NCBI GenBank assembly: GCA_030849805.1
Contig: JASANZ010002170.1
Span: 1-61,427 of the forward strand
Reading direction: 5' to 3'
Length of the DNA stretch: 61,427 nucleotides
DNA from: Sergeia podlipaevii
Lineage: Eukaryota; Euglenozoa; Kinetoplastea; Trypanosomatida; Trypanosomatidae
A program made the translations under genes and the position numbers. Each line of letters opens with the position of its first letter. Positions within the stretch are counted from its first letter, which is position 1. Under the pieces are notes generated by a model, which ran no database searches, was not told the origin of the DNA, and saw nothing but the letters and a program-made list of their open reading frames with translations. Below are positions 12,364 through 22,021 of the stretch, one piece after another.

Positions 12364-13557
12364 CTATTGGGACTGCGATGCGCTACTGACGTATTCCTTC
12401 ACGGCAACCTTCACCCTCTCCTTCACCAGCGCCTCCTGTCCCTCGGCGAGTCCCATCGCCTCAATCACTTCTGCTAGCACAGCCTTGAAGGACAAGCTCA
12501 GCATGTCATCGGGCTGCCTCCCCGCTAGCACCTTCTTGACCGCAGCATCGATCTCGGCGTCTGTGAGGGGCGGAGCAGGCTTGTACGCGTTGAAGGTAAC
12601 ACGGCACACAGGCTCTCCGCCAGAAGTTGCAGAGGCTACCATCTGGAAGCCGCCGGAAGTCGACACCGTCATGGACTTGCCAGAGCTGGATCGCCCGAGA
12701 GACTGTGAAGGATCGAACGTAAGGCGAAGACTAATGTGGCCGTCTTCTCCATCTTCTGACGTGCAAGCGACAGCGAGATTGCGCACCTTCGCGGCCTCAG
12801 TGATACCGATGAAGCCGCCTTCGACTGAGCTGGCAGTTTCGCCTTGGTTGTCTCCCCCACCTACCTCCTTGCGCGCGCGCTTGGCCTTCAGTGCGCCAAT
12901 ACTGCCCGCCACGGTAACCTCCCCCACACGGCATGCGGGGATGGAGGTGACCCCACCACCCTTCATATCTAGTGTCCCAGTGAAAGTAATCTCGGCCTCT
13001 GTCGGGGATGTATAGTGCAGTGCAAAGCCGTCGCCAAGTTCTTCGGTAGCTCCTACTTTTGCACCGGTGATGCCGTCCAGTGTCAGCTTGGACACATCAA
13101 GAGTGCCGTTCGTAGACCTGTAGCAGTTCAAACCGCACATGACACCAGTAGAACCGATCATCTTGTTGCCACCGCTAGTCGCAAGCAGCACAGACTTTCC
13201 AGAGCTTGCCGGGCGTTCCTTGATGGCGGCAAAGTCAATCCTCACGCATACAGTGACGCCGTCGGGCTCGATGCGCCACGCGCAGCCGTCTCCGATAGGC
13301 TGGAAATCCTTCTGCTTGAGGTCTGCAACACACTTGGCACTCAGATCGCGCTTCTCCAGACTCTTGGTGAAGAGGTTCAGTCCTAGAAATGCACCAGACT
13401 TGCCAAGGGGTTTGTTTCCGCTGGAGGATGCAATGACGACGGTCTTGCCGCTGCTGCTTGGCCCAAACTCTTTGCTGAGATCACACGTGATGAAGAGCGT
13501 CTTGCCGTCCACATGCAGCATGACGTTCTTCGACCCAGGCAATGCTACGGCGCTCAT
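12364..13557 (-). CDS. Triplicated SSSGK-repeat protein with possible DEK_C-like tail
   Basis: 397 residues from an ATG at 13557. Three copies of one unit are visible: FGPSSSGKTVVIASSSGN (about 31-48), RPASSGKSVLLATSGGN (about 114-130) and LGRSSSGKSMTVSTSGG (about 285-301). Each is preceded by a short beta-like segment ending in a D (CDLSKE, RIDFAA, TFDPSQ) and followed some 15 residues later by an N with Y or F (GLNLF, GLNCY, FNAYK). Copies 1 and 3 match the Walker A pattern GxxxxGK[ST], but no other P-loop element is present. The last 60 residues (DAEIDAAVKKVL ... VKERVKVAVKEYV) are helical and resemble the DEK C-terminal type of module. I do not recognise the family; function unknown. Confidence 0.8.
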   Translation of the reverse strand: MSAVALPGSKNVMLHVDGKTLFITCDLSKEFGPSSSGKTVVIASSSGNKPLGKSGAFLGLNLFTKSLEKRDLSAKCVADLKQKDFQPIGDGCAWRIEPDGVTVCVRIDFAAIKERPASSGKSVLLATSGGNKMIGSTGVMCGLNCYRSTNGTLDVSKLTLDGITGAKVGATEELGDGFALHYTSPTEAEITFTGTLDMKGGGVTSIPACRVGEVTVAGSIGALKAKRARKEVGGGDNQGETASSVEGGFIGITEAAKVRNLAVACTSEDGEDGHISLRLTFDPSQSLGRSSSGKSMTVSTSGGFQMVASATSGGEPVCRVTFNAYKPAPPLTDAEIDAAVKKVLAGRQPDDMLSLSFKAVLAEVIEAMGLAEGQEALVKERVKVAVKEYVSSASQSQ

Positions 13558-13705
13558 GATTTTTTAGTATAAACGTGAATAAGAAAAAATAAAATGGTAC
13601 TTTCCTAATAATTAATGGCTGTAGTAGCCTACAACTGAAAAAAAAAAGGAGTGCCAAACAGTCCTGCTCTAACAGTTCTCTTTATCAATGCGTGCGTCTG
13701 CAAAA

Positions 13706-13740
<35 letters not shown>

Positions 13741-14102
13741 AAGCAATAACAGTAAGTTTTGTCGGTCTAAGCGTGGAAGAAAAAGAATAATTCAAAAAAA
13801 GACACGGAAAAATATAGCATAAAAAACTATTTCGCAGAGGGTACAGTACGCAGTCCAGTCCCTTTCCCCCCCCCTCTCCCACCTTTCAGGTGCTAGCAAG
13901 AGCACTCAAAGGAATACACATCACGCACACAGTAAAGCTCATATTTGTTTAGTTTCATTTTCTTCTCGCTTGACATGTGACATCAGCCCCGTTTTTTTTT
14001 TTCACAAAAAAAAACGATCAAAGAAAGAACGGCGCAGTCTAGTATACATGTATGTTGTCTTCGTGTTTGCAAATGTTGCCAAGAAAAAAAAAAAAGAGTT
14101 GA
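13558..14102 (-). other. Intergenic spacer, no gene seen
   Basis: Contains a (TAA)n run at 13707-13739 and a short C run near 13867. No gene recognised. Confidence 0.5.
13707..13739. repeat. (TAA)n microsatellite
   Basis: About ten trinucleotide units upstream of the SSSGK-repeat gene on its transcript strand. Confidence 0.9.
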
Positions 14103-16628
14103 CTAGAAAGCATCCCCAGACACTAGCAACACCTCGTTCGTGAACCACTCCCGCAGTGCTGTAGCAAAGTCATCCTCTTCAACTCCTGCTCCCATGTCGG
14201 CAACCTTGACCTGCGTGTCCGCCATGGACAGTCGCTTCTGCACCTTCACCTGCTGTCCAGTGCAGTTAACCTGAATACGTGCTGGAATACCTAAATTGGT
14301 AGTACACCTAGTCACCTCAAACATGTTCCGTGTGGTACCACCGCGCTTGAGTGGCAATGCGTTCACATACACGCACATGTCCGCGTTTGCCATCTCTCCC
14401 AGTTGCTCTGGCCCGCACCCACCTGCGAGGTGCGCCGCCATCCAGTAGAGAGGGTACGGCTGTGAGGCACAGCGCTCAATGCGAGTAGCTATACTGGCTA
14501 AGGCGGCATCGCGTGCCTTGATGCGCACCTCCCGCGTAATGAGAACTGAGGAACTCCGCACTGCTTGAATGAAAGCCTCCACCTCGGGAGAGTACAGTAG
14601 TATTGCGGAAGGAGTGGTACTTTGAGGATGATGCAGGGCGAGAAGAACACGCGGCCTGCGCTGGTTATTAGTGGCGCACGCCACACGCTCTGTGGAGAGC
14701 ACTAGCGCTAGACATAGCTCGGCAACACTCAACTGTGGTACCCCCGCAGATCTTGCCAAGGACATAAGAGAGCTGAAGTGTGGGGTAGGGACGGCAGGAG
14801 AGTATGGCCTGAGGGGAATACGGTGCTTCACTGGTAGCCACAGTTCCAAACACTCGACACCTTCACCAATGGTTGCCACGCCAATCCGTGATGTCTCTGA
14901 CGGCTTATCTGCGAGTAAGTTCACAGACACATTTGTCGCGCTCACGTCTCCAGCAAGGCTCACACTGGTGGCAGCAAAAGCACCGTCGCCCTCTGTCGGC
15001 TGGACGTGGTCGCCCGCGATAGACACCACAGCCGCGCGCTTCCGCACCGACAACCTTGAGACCGAAGTGCTGCATGCAACCGTCGGTTCCTTCGTAACTC
15101 CCTCCCCCCCTTCCTCCTCCTCCTCGTCTCCCTCCCCCTCGTCCTGCTCAGCCACTGCGTAGCGCAGAAACTGAGAGAGCGTCGCCATGGACACAACCGT
15201 GGCATGTGCCCGTAGCTCGAACTGATTCGGAGTGTATCGGTCGGCGTGAAGCGACAAGATGCTATGCAGCCACTGAGTACCCCCTACATTCTCCGCGCTC
15301 GCTGCTATGGCTGTTGCATCCCCACTGCATTGCCAGCAGTTCTTCAACGAAACGCTGAAGAGACACCCTTCCAGGCAGTCCAGTGCGTATCCGTTCACCG
15401 CACTCACCTCACGAAGCCGCCTGTGCAGTTCCACGTCAAGAGCATCTGGTAGTGCTGACATGCGAGTAAGCAGCTCATGAAAGCCCTTCAAGTCTTCCTT
15501 TGCCTCATCCGAGATGCTACGTGCAGCGAACGTCAAGGCAACACGCTCAGCTGCGTCCCGTGTGATCACCTCCAATGCCTTGATAATACTGGTCTGACTG
15601 CGCATGACTCGAGTAACGGGATCCAGCACGCTCAAACGGTAATAAAAGAGCCCACAACAGACACAAATATGCGTAGCGCCGTAGTGGCACACCACGCGTA
15701 ACGCTGGGTCCTCTGCTTCACTACCAGCCGCAGCCGCGTCCTTCGACTCTAAAGAAGCCGAGTGGCCTGCATTGCCATCGGCGGCAGCCGTTGTGCTGCC
15801 TGTTATTCTAGTAAAGGTGACGTCGCGCTCCTCACGCTGGGAACCGGGGTAGCCATCGCTGTAGATAGAGTGCGCTAGCAACACTTCCATCATCTCCACA
15901 CCCTCTGGGGCGGACCCCGCATGTAAGTTGCATATGCGGCAGTGTGCGAGGATCATCTTGCGAATAAGCGAAGCCAGGTCGCGCAGGTGGGTGTGCAGCT
16001 GCTGGTAGTTCGGGTGCCGATGAGATGGCTGCTCGTGCTCATGAACTGAGGACTCGGCGTTGGTGAGCAGGACAGGGACGACACCCCCAACGGATGCCGT
16101 GCGTGGGCACAAGGTGCGTTGCTGCTGCCGCGGAGACAACGCCTGTAGCTCTTCGCGTGCTGCTGAAGCGGGGCAGCGATAGATGAAGCGCAGGGAGTGG
16201 TGAGGATAGAGAAGAGTGCTGCGCAATGTGCGTGCAACGTGCCGGCGCCACGAGCTCTGTAGGCAGTGGCGGTTTAACTGAGCGCACAGGACTTGCTGCG
16301 TCGCATCCGCTACGGCAGTGCAGGTGGTGGGTACATCAACGGAGCACAGCCCGCCATGTTGAGCGTCGAGTACAAAACTGCGTGCCTCCTCCAGCACCTG
16401 TGGGGGAGGTAAGTCGTACTGCCACGCGTCCTCTTCTATCCAGTCTTGCGCAATCATCGCCCCCGGGGGGCGGCCACAGCGCATGTTGGTGCGGTCACTG
16501 CAGCCTGGGTAGTCGTTCGCGGCACATAACACTGCGCGATCAGAGGCTAGCATGAAGGCAGTAGATTTATGCAACGCCACTTCATCATTGAAAGGCTTAT
16601 CCTTGAGACTGCGTTTACGGGTTGACAT
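14103..16628 (-). CDS. Hypothetical protein, 841 residues, with scattered CxxC pairs
   Basis: The start is taken as the ATG at 16628 (MSTRKRSLKDK). The upstream extension lacks an ATG and reads through low-complexity sequence. Three cysteine pairs stand out: CRIC at 230-233, CVCC at 322-325 and CWQC at 431-434, which could bind metal. A strongly acidic Glu/Gly run lies near residues 490-510. The C-terminal third is regular and uncharged enough to suggest a folded domain (LWLPVKHRIPLRPY through EEDDFATALREWF). No signal peptide, membrane span or known family was recognised. The frame is long and GC-balanced and clearly coding. Confidence 0.75.
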   Translation of the reverse strand: MSTRKRSLKDKPFNDEVALHKSTAFMLASDRAVLCAANDYPGCSDRTNMRCGRPPGAMIAQDWIEEDAWQYDLPPPQVLEEARSFVLDAQHGGLCSVDVPTTCTAVADATQQVLCAQLNRHCLQSSWRRHVARTLRSTLLYPHHSLRFIYRCPASAAREELQALSPRQQQRTLCPRTASVGGVVPVLLTNAESSVHEHEQPSHRHPNYQQLHTHLRDLASLIRKMILAHCRICNLHAGSAPEGVEMMEVLLAHSIYSDGYPGSQREERDVTFTRITGSTTAAADGNAGHSASLESKDAAAAGSEAEDPALRVVCHYGATHICVCCGLFYYRLSVLDPVTRVMRSQTSIIKALEVITRDAAERVALTFAARSISDEAKEDLKGFHELLTRMSALPDALDVELHRRLREVSAVNGYALDCLEGCLFSVSLKNCWQCSGDATAIAASAENVGGTQWLHSILSLHADRYTPNQFELRAHATVVSMATLSQFLRYAVAEQDEGEGDEEEEEGGEGVTKEPTVACSTSVSRLSVRKRAAVVSIAGDHVQPTEGDGAFAATSVSLAGDVSATNVSVNLLADKPSETSRIGVATIGEGVECLELWLPVKHRIPLRPYSPAVPTPHFSSLMSLARSAGVPQLSVAELCLALVLSTERVACATNNQRRPRVLLALHHPQSTTPSAILLYSPEVEAFIQAVRSSSVLITREVRIKARDAALASIATRIERCASQPYPLYWMAAHLAGGCGPEQLGEMANADMCVYVNALPLKRGGTTRNMFEVTRCTTNLGIPARIQVNCTGQQVKVQKRLSMADTQVKVADMGAGVEEDDFATALREWFTNEVLLVSGDAF

Positions 16629-17204
16629 CTTTCTCGCTGTTTTACCTGTGATATCGTTTTGCTTTTTTTTTTTGAAAGCTCTAATAGTAATAGTAAAAAA
16701 TGTATATACGCAGTTTTCTGCCACTAGTTCTTGTATCTATCCAACTATATATCTGTGAGAGCCTTTGTCCTCGTTTGGAATTGAGCAGACCTGCTCGTGT
16801 GGTAGTTCAGTAACTTTGGTATCATTTTTTTTTTTAAAGAGGAGAAAAAAGAAAGGTGATAGACGTAACAACAACAACAAAAAGCAAGCGCAAAGCTAAT
16901 ACTACTAGTAGAGCTGACTTATCCTCGCAAAATTCATTGCTCAATAGCATCAGGAAGAGAATAGCCATCCATATCATCTTCTACAATATCAAGGTGTTCC
17001 TTTTCTGTTGGTACTGCTTTCATAATAAATAAATATATACAATATTGCAAAGCTCAACACCACAGCCAAACTTGAGTGGGTTTCGTCTTTCGCTACATCC
17101 CTGGCGTGCAACGGTCTGCACATGAACACGGGAGCTCGCAAGAATCACACACACAGAAGGAGAGAGAGAGAGAGGAAGCGTATCGCTGACTTACCACAGT
17201 CATG
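16629..17204 (-). other. Intergenic spacer, no gene seen
   Basis: AT-rich with T12/A runs near 16825 and short triplet runs. No gene recognised; it should hold the 3' end of the exoribonuclease transcript. Confidence 0.5.
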
Positions 17205-20036
17205 TCAATACAGTGTAGGAGGGAACACGTCCCTCTTCTTGTAGTACTCCTGGCGCTGGGATGGAGAGAGGAGAATAAAATTGAGAGCGAGGTGGCCGTC
17301 CTTAACGGTCTGCTGCACATCAGCAACCATCGTGGAAAGCATTGCCACCTCCTCAATCACCTTTTCGCCAGTGTTGGGGTTCTCCCATGACAGCGTAATC
17401 AACGATGGGGCAGCCCCTCCCTTTGGTCTATCATTACCATCGCTTCCAACAGCTGCTCCAGTGTGTCGCTCAGGCATAGATGCCTTGCCACCCTTAAAGT
17501 GCAGGTGTGCCTTCTTCTGCATATCAATGGGTTTTTCACTCATCCTCTTCGACTGGCCTGCCTTGATTTTTTCCTCTCCCTTCACTTCATTGCTTTCCGT
17601 CATCACCTCCTCCGTGCCGACACCGACAAAGCGAAACCTCTGCTTGTTGTCTTTGAACCCCACCTCCACTTCACACGCTAGCTCACGTGAGAAGAGCGTC
17701 ATGGCGCTGCTCGTCAGTCTCGCCACGGACACCTCAGTACGCAACACCCTCGAGGAGCCCTGCGTGGCGACCGCAGTTTTCTGTAGGGCCATGATGTACA
17801 GGCACAGAAACAAACGAACCGAGTCGGTGCCGGCGTCACGGCAGTCAACAAACTTTTTGTTGATATGAAGAGCAATGCTCTCCACCTCATCGAGACTGAA
17901 GTAGAGGTTGCTCGTCCTGAGCGAAGAGGGATCAATGTCGTTGGCCTCAAATGCGGTTTCCCGAGCAGATTCTTCCTGCACACCACCACTCGGTATGGAG
18001 GGCAGCGTGCGGCCCCGCTCCTGCAGGATCTGCTCCACCTCCAGAGCAATTTGCAACTGCCGGTGTACAATGATATCCGCGTAACGTCGAATAGGCGAGG
18101 TGAAGTGGGTGTACCACGGGAACCCCAGCGCAAAATGGCCGCGTTTGGGGTCGTCATCCACCGCGCCGTTGGGCATGTACTGAGCGAGATGCTGAGTGTA
18201 CTTGAGTGCGTTGCAAACGTCATCGTAGAGAACAAGATTGGCCTTCAGGTCCTCCAAGGTGTGGTGGAGGTCCTTGGCTGAGGCGCCAATGAGAGCGACG
18301 TTGTGCCGTTTCAGTCCCTCGCAGAGCTCGATGACTTTTCCGTGCTCCGGAGGAAGATGACGACGGATGAGAGCCTCATCCGGCAAGTACTGCACAATCT
18401 TCTCCGCCACGCGCGTGTTAGCAAGCAGCATAAACTCCTCCACCAACCAGTTGGCTTCAATCTGGCGGCGAATATTGAAGCCGCGCGGAGCGAGCTGCGT
18501 GTCTGCTTCGTCAAAGTCAAAGCCGAGGGTGATGTTGCCAATGATCAGTCGGCCACGTTCCAGCGAAGCCTTGCGTCGTTTGGCTGCCACATGATGCAGT
18601 AGCCTCACGGACTCGTAAACTTTGCGTCTGATCTGCTCAGCTGGCACGCCCGTGGCCTCACTCTCGCGAGTGCAGTCCACCTCCGCCTCCTCTTCCTTTG
18701 CCTCCACAATTAAGTTTGCCTGCTGGTACGAGAGACGGCAGGAGCTGCGGATCACGGACTTGCCAAACCACTCCGACACCATGTTGCCATCATGATCGAG
18801 CTCAAAGAGCGCCGAGAAGGCAAACTTGTCTTCTGACGGGTTAAGACTGCAGTAGTCTTCACTCAGTCGGCGCGGGAGCATCGGCACGACTTTGTCCACA
18901 AAGTAGGTGGAGCTCGCGCGCTTGCGTGCCTCCTCATCCATGGCGCAGCCCACCTCCACAAAGTGTGAGACATCAGCGATGTGCACGCCAACGTGGTAGC
19001 CACCGCCGGGAGAACGGCGAATGCTTAGAGCATCATCTAGATCTCTAGCGGTGGCAGGGTCAATAGTGCAGATAAACTCCTCCTGCCTCAAATCACGACG
19101 GCCAATGCGCACGAGTGTCTCTGCATCAGGCACCATGACGCCAACAGGCACGCACGCCTCCACCTCATCGTCAAAGTATTCAGGACTAATGCCATGCACA
19201 AAGCTGATGGCGGCGTTGTTAGCAGCCACAGAGTCTGCCTTTCCAAGAGAGCTATGCAGCTGCGCGCGACATACATCGCCGTCACTGAGACGAGGCACAT
19301 TGCCTGCCGCATCGTGCTCCATGCGCACAAGAAACAAATACTGATCGAGATCGCCTCGGTACTCACTGGGGATGCTAGCGCCTTCCACAGCGAGCAGTGG
19401 CATCAAGGGATTATAAGTGGAGAACAAGTAGGAGTGATTCAGCTTGAACGCTTCTTTTGGATTCCACGCTGTCGGCAGCACGCGCGCGACCTGAAAGGCA
19501 TCGAGGTTGCGCTCCAGAACAGCGACAATCCGCCCTGTTGGCCGAAGTTCAGCCCCAAAGTCTACCTCGGGGGCATTTAGGGCCTTGGCAAGACGCATCT
19601 CAGGAAGAATTGACTTTGCCGACTTTGTTGCCTTGTCGGTGGCATCTGGCTGGCGCAGACACCTCTGTATCGCCCGCCCATCTGGCAGAGCGCGAGGCTG
19701 CTGTTCAGCTGGTTCTACCTTGGACACAGCGTTGGGTACCGCGGCAGAGGACCACTGCTGGCGATCAAAAAGTTTCACTGCCACGATATCGCCGTGCAAC
19801 GCATCGGCGCGATCCTTGCGCGTATTGACAACCACGTCCCCCTGAAATAATGGACTACGGCAGAAGTTGAGGCAGCTACCCCACCGCTTAAACACCACCA
19901 TGCGTGCCACGAGGACCTCGCCGCGGCTGATCTGTGCTTCTAGCTCTGGGTTGCTTCCTAGTACATAGCCCTTGGTGATGCGCTCACGAGGAATGTTAAG
20001 CTTAGCCTTAGTAGTAGTATCGCTACTGGAGCTCAT
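17205..20036 (-). CDS. DIS3L2-type RNase II/RNB exoribonuclease
   Basis: 943 residues from an ATG at 20036. It opens directly with cold-shock-like RNA-binding domains (KGYVLGSNPELEAQISRGEV ... GDVVVNTRKDRADALHGDIVAVKL); there is no PIN endonuclease domain before them. The RNB core starts RRDLRQEEF, then TIDPATARDLDDALS with all four metal-binding aspartates (D326, D332, D334, D335), then VGVHIADVSHFV and the VVPMLPRRLSEDYCSLNP segment. These stretches match DIS3L2 more closely than exosomal DIS3/RRP44. A divergent S1-like C-terminus carries a charged insertion (about 815-880). In other eukaryotes DIS3L2 degrades oligouridylated RNA 3' to 5' in the cytoplasm independently of the exosome. That substrate is an inference here. 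Confidence 0.88.
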   Translation of the reverse strand: MSSSSDTTTKAKLNIPRERITKGYVLGSNPELEAQISRGEVLVARMVVFKRWGSCLNFCRSPLFQGDVVVNTRKDRADALHGDIVAVKLFDRQQWSSAAVPNAVSKVEPAEQQPRALPDGRAIQRCLRQPDATDKATKSAKSILPEMRLAKALNAPEVDFGAELRPTGRIVAVLERNLDAFQVARVLPTAWNPKEAFKLNHSYLFSTYNPLMPLLAVEGASIPSEYRGDLDQYLFLVRMEHDAAGNVPRLSDGDVCRAQLHSSLGKADSVAANNAAISFVHGISPEYFDDEVEACVPVGVMVPDAETLVRIGRRDLRQEEFICTIDPATARDLDDALSIRRSPGGGYHVGVHIADVSHFVEVGCAMDEEARKRASSTYFVDKVVPMLPRRLSEDYCSLNPSEDKFAFSALFELDHDGNMVSEWFGKSVIRSSCRLSYQQANLIVEAKEEEAEVDCTRESEATGVPAEQIRRKVYESVRLLHHVAAKRRKASLERGRLIIGNITLGFDFDEADTQLAPRGFNIRRQIEANWLVEEFMLLANTRVAEKIVQYLPDEALIRRHLPPEHGKVIELCEGLKRHNVALIGASAKDLHHTLEDLKANLVLYDDVCNALKYTQHLAQYMPNGAVDDDPKRGHFALGFPWYTHFTSPIRRYADIIVHRQLQIALEVEQILQERGRTLPSIPSGGVQEESARETAFEANDIDPSSLRTSNLYFSLDEVESIALHINKKFVDCRDAGTDSVRLFLCLYIMALQKTAVATQGSSRVLRTEVSVARLTSSAMTLFSRELACEVEVGFKDNKQRFRFVGVGTEEVMTESNEVKGEEKIKAGQSKRMSEKPIDMQKKAHLHFKGGKASMPERHTGAAVGSDGNDRPKGGAAPSLITLSWENPNTGEKVIEEVAMLSTMVADVQQTVKDGHLALNFILLSPSQRQEYYKKRDVFPPTLY

Positions 20037-20757
20037 TGGCGAAACAAAAAGGGAAATGCTGCGATATATTGCTTCCTGATTTTCTTCCTTGTAAGTAATT
20101 TACAACAGGCAAACAAACTGACAAAAACAAGCAAAGTATAAATCAAAAATAATGTGTATCTAGCAATCTGACAGAGAGTGGGTAAGAAGAAGAAGAAAAA
20201 AAAAATAATAATGTATGAGCTTTCAAAAAACTTGATTTGATAAAGTCTCGGTGCAAAGTATAAAAAGTCGTAAAGGCAAAAAAGAAAAAGCGTCTGGTAG
20301 TCGAAGAGAAGAGTGTATAGTCCCTGTCCGACGTAAAAAGACACGACTAGAAAAAAGAAAAAGATGGAGAAAAAAAGAAAATGCCACAAATATTGATATC
20401 ACCACGAGCGAAAGGAAAAAAAAAAAAAGAAACGCCAGAAAGGAGAAAGCAACGATAGAAAAAAACAATATATGCTTCAGTGAAGTGAGAAAAGAAAAAG
20501 AATAGCACAGCAGCAACACATTACAGGTAAGTGCAAGTTGTAGCAGTATACAATGCTTCATCACTTGTACATGTCGTGCGGTTGTGTTTGCTCCTGTGAC
20601 GCATAATGTACCCCGCCTCCCCCCTCTTTCATAGCGGATGTGCGCATGTATGTCTTAGTTGAAAGAAGTAACACAACAGCAAAGATATTGAGAAAAGGAA
20701 TATATATAGAGAGAAAAATGGATCTCCCACGCTGGCAGACCTTCTCCTCTGTAATGA
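20037..20757 (-). other. Intergenic spacer, no gene seen
   Basis: Very purine-rich on the plus strand (20160-20510), so a long polypyrimidine-rich stretch on the transcript strand upstream of the exoribonuclease. Open frames on either strand here are Lys/Glu or Phe/Ser low complexity and were rejected. Confidence 0.55.
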
Positions 20758-21603
20758 TCATTCATCAGAGTCACTTGAGCTACCCGCCAAGAAGTGATCC
20801 AACGAAAATCCCTTCTCGTTCCTTTCACCGCCAGTATCAGCCTCAGTGCCTGCGGTAGAGGCAAAAAGGTCCACCGCCGCGACTTTCTCCGCCTCTTCAT
20901 CCATGCCAGCGGCACTTTCAAGTTCCTTTGCCTCTGTACGTACCATTGCTTCTCCAGTCAGCCCTGACCATATCACGCCTAGCTGGTGCCGTCGCGTGTG
21001 CGGAGCAAGGCCAGCCGCAGTGTACCCACCTACCAGGTCAATTTCCTGATCACACACACACAGAGCCTTGCGATACTCCACCACACCAGGAAGCGCAGCT
21101 TCTGCGTGTAGTTGTGCCCTTGCTGGTACACCTGTGCCGTACTCCACTACGTGCACAATGTTGTACCCCGCAGCGCGTGTGAGGCGTGCGCGTTCCGCAT
21201 TCAGACGCCCAGCTGGAGCAACACAAGGACCCTCGCCCGCCTTCCCAGCGTTCTGTCTACCTCCCAGCTCACGCTGCATGACGTACTCCAACACCGCTGC
21301 CGCGATGTGCTGACCAGCCTTCTCCATCTCTGCTCGCGCAGTCGCGGTTCCAGACAGCAAGCGCGCTGCAGCGTCATGTTGCTCCTTAAGAATTTCCTGC
21401 TGCAGGTGCGCCACGTCGATACCTGCGGATGACTCGCTGGAAGGTGCTAAACTAAAAGAACTGGTAAGGCCAGAAGTGCCGCTATTGGTGAGGTCGCCTG
21501 AGCGCCTGCGCTTCTTGCGGGCATGCAGCCATTGCCCACTCGCCTGTCCGCCATCCGCAGAAGCGGTCGTCGTGCGCAGTAGGACGTCGTTGAGATCCTC
21601 CAT
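20758..21603 (-). CDS. Hypothetical protein, 281 residues
   Basis: Complete frame from an ATG at 21603. A basic KKRRRSG motif near residue 30 could serve as a nuclear signal. Residues 65-110 are helical, and a compact middle (about 135-215) reads as a folded region (YNIVHVVEYGTG, CVCDQEIDLVGGYTAAG). The C-terminus is acidic and serine-rich (FLAGSSSDSDE), resembling a casein kinase 2 target. No family recognised; function unknown. Confidence 0.7.
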   Translation of the reverse strand: MEDLNDVLLRTTTASADGGQASGQWLHARKKRRRSGDLTNSGTSGLTSSFSLAPSSESSAGIDVAHLQQEILKEQHDAAARLLSGTATARAEMEKAGQHIAAAVLEYVMQRELGGRQNAGKAGEGPCVAPAGRLNAERARLTRAAGYNIVHVVEYGTGVPARAQLHAEAALPGVVEYRKALCVCDQEIDLVGGYTAAGLAPHTRRHQLGVIWSGLTGEAMVRTEAKELESAAGMDEEAEKVAAVDLFASTAGTEADTGGERNEKGFSLDHFLAGSSSDSDE

Positions 21604-22021
21604 CCTCTCACACCACTATATGCCACGATGATAATTTCTATTTATTGTTCTGCTACTAGTTAGACTTGCTTTTGTGTCGTCGATGTGACTGTCCCTTTCC
21701 TAAAACGAAAGGTGCCGCGAGGGAAAGAGAACCAACAAACAATGAAAAAGTAATCGAAGAGTGTGTGTGTGTGTGTTCATAGGCGGGTAAGCCAATGAAA
21801 ACAATATTAAAACAGCAATAAATGGCTCACATACAACAGAAAGAGATAAATGTGCAGGTCAAGGGCTTCCTCTTTTTGTTTGTTTGTGTGTGTGTGTGTA
21901 CGGGTATCGTTATTTGAAAATCAGCAAGAATCAAATATGAGCAGAGAGAAAAACAACAACAACAACAACTGAAGATTAAGTGTAAAATTCTGAATATGAA
22001 ACGTCCCCTTTTTGTAAGAAA
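21604..22021 (-). other. Intergenic spacer, no gene seen
   Basis: Contains (GT)n runs near 21762-21775 and 21886-21900 and A-rich stretches. No gene recognised. Confidence 0.5.

Noticed and set aside
12364..13557. SSSGK motifs as genuine ATP-binding P-loops
   Set aside because: Copy 2 lacks the leading glycine, no Walker B or sensor follows, and the surrounding pattern repeats three times as a beta unit rather than a P-loop domain.
17205..20036. Exosome subunit RRP44/DIS3
   Set aside because: No N-terminal PIN domain and closer motif agreement with DIS3L2.
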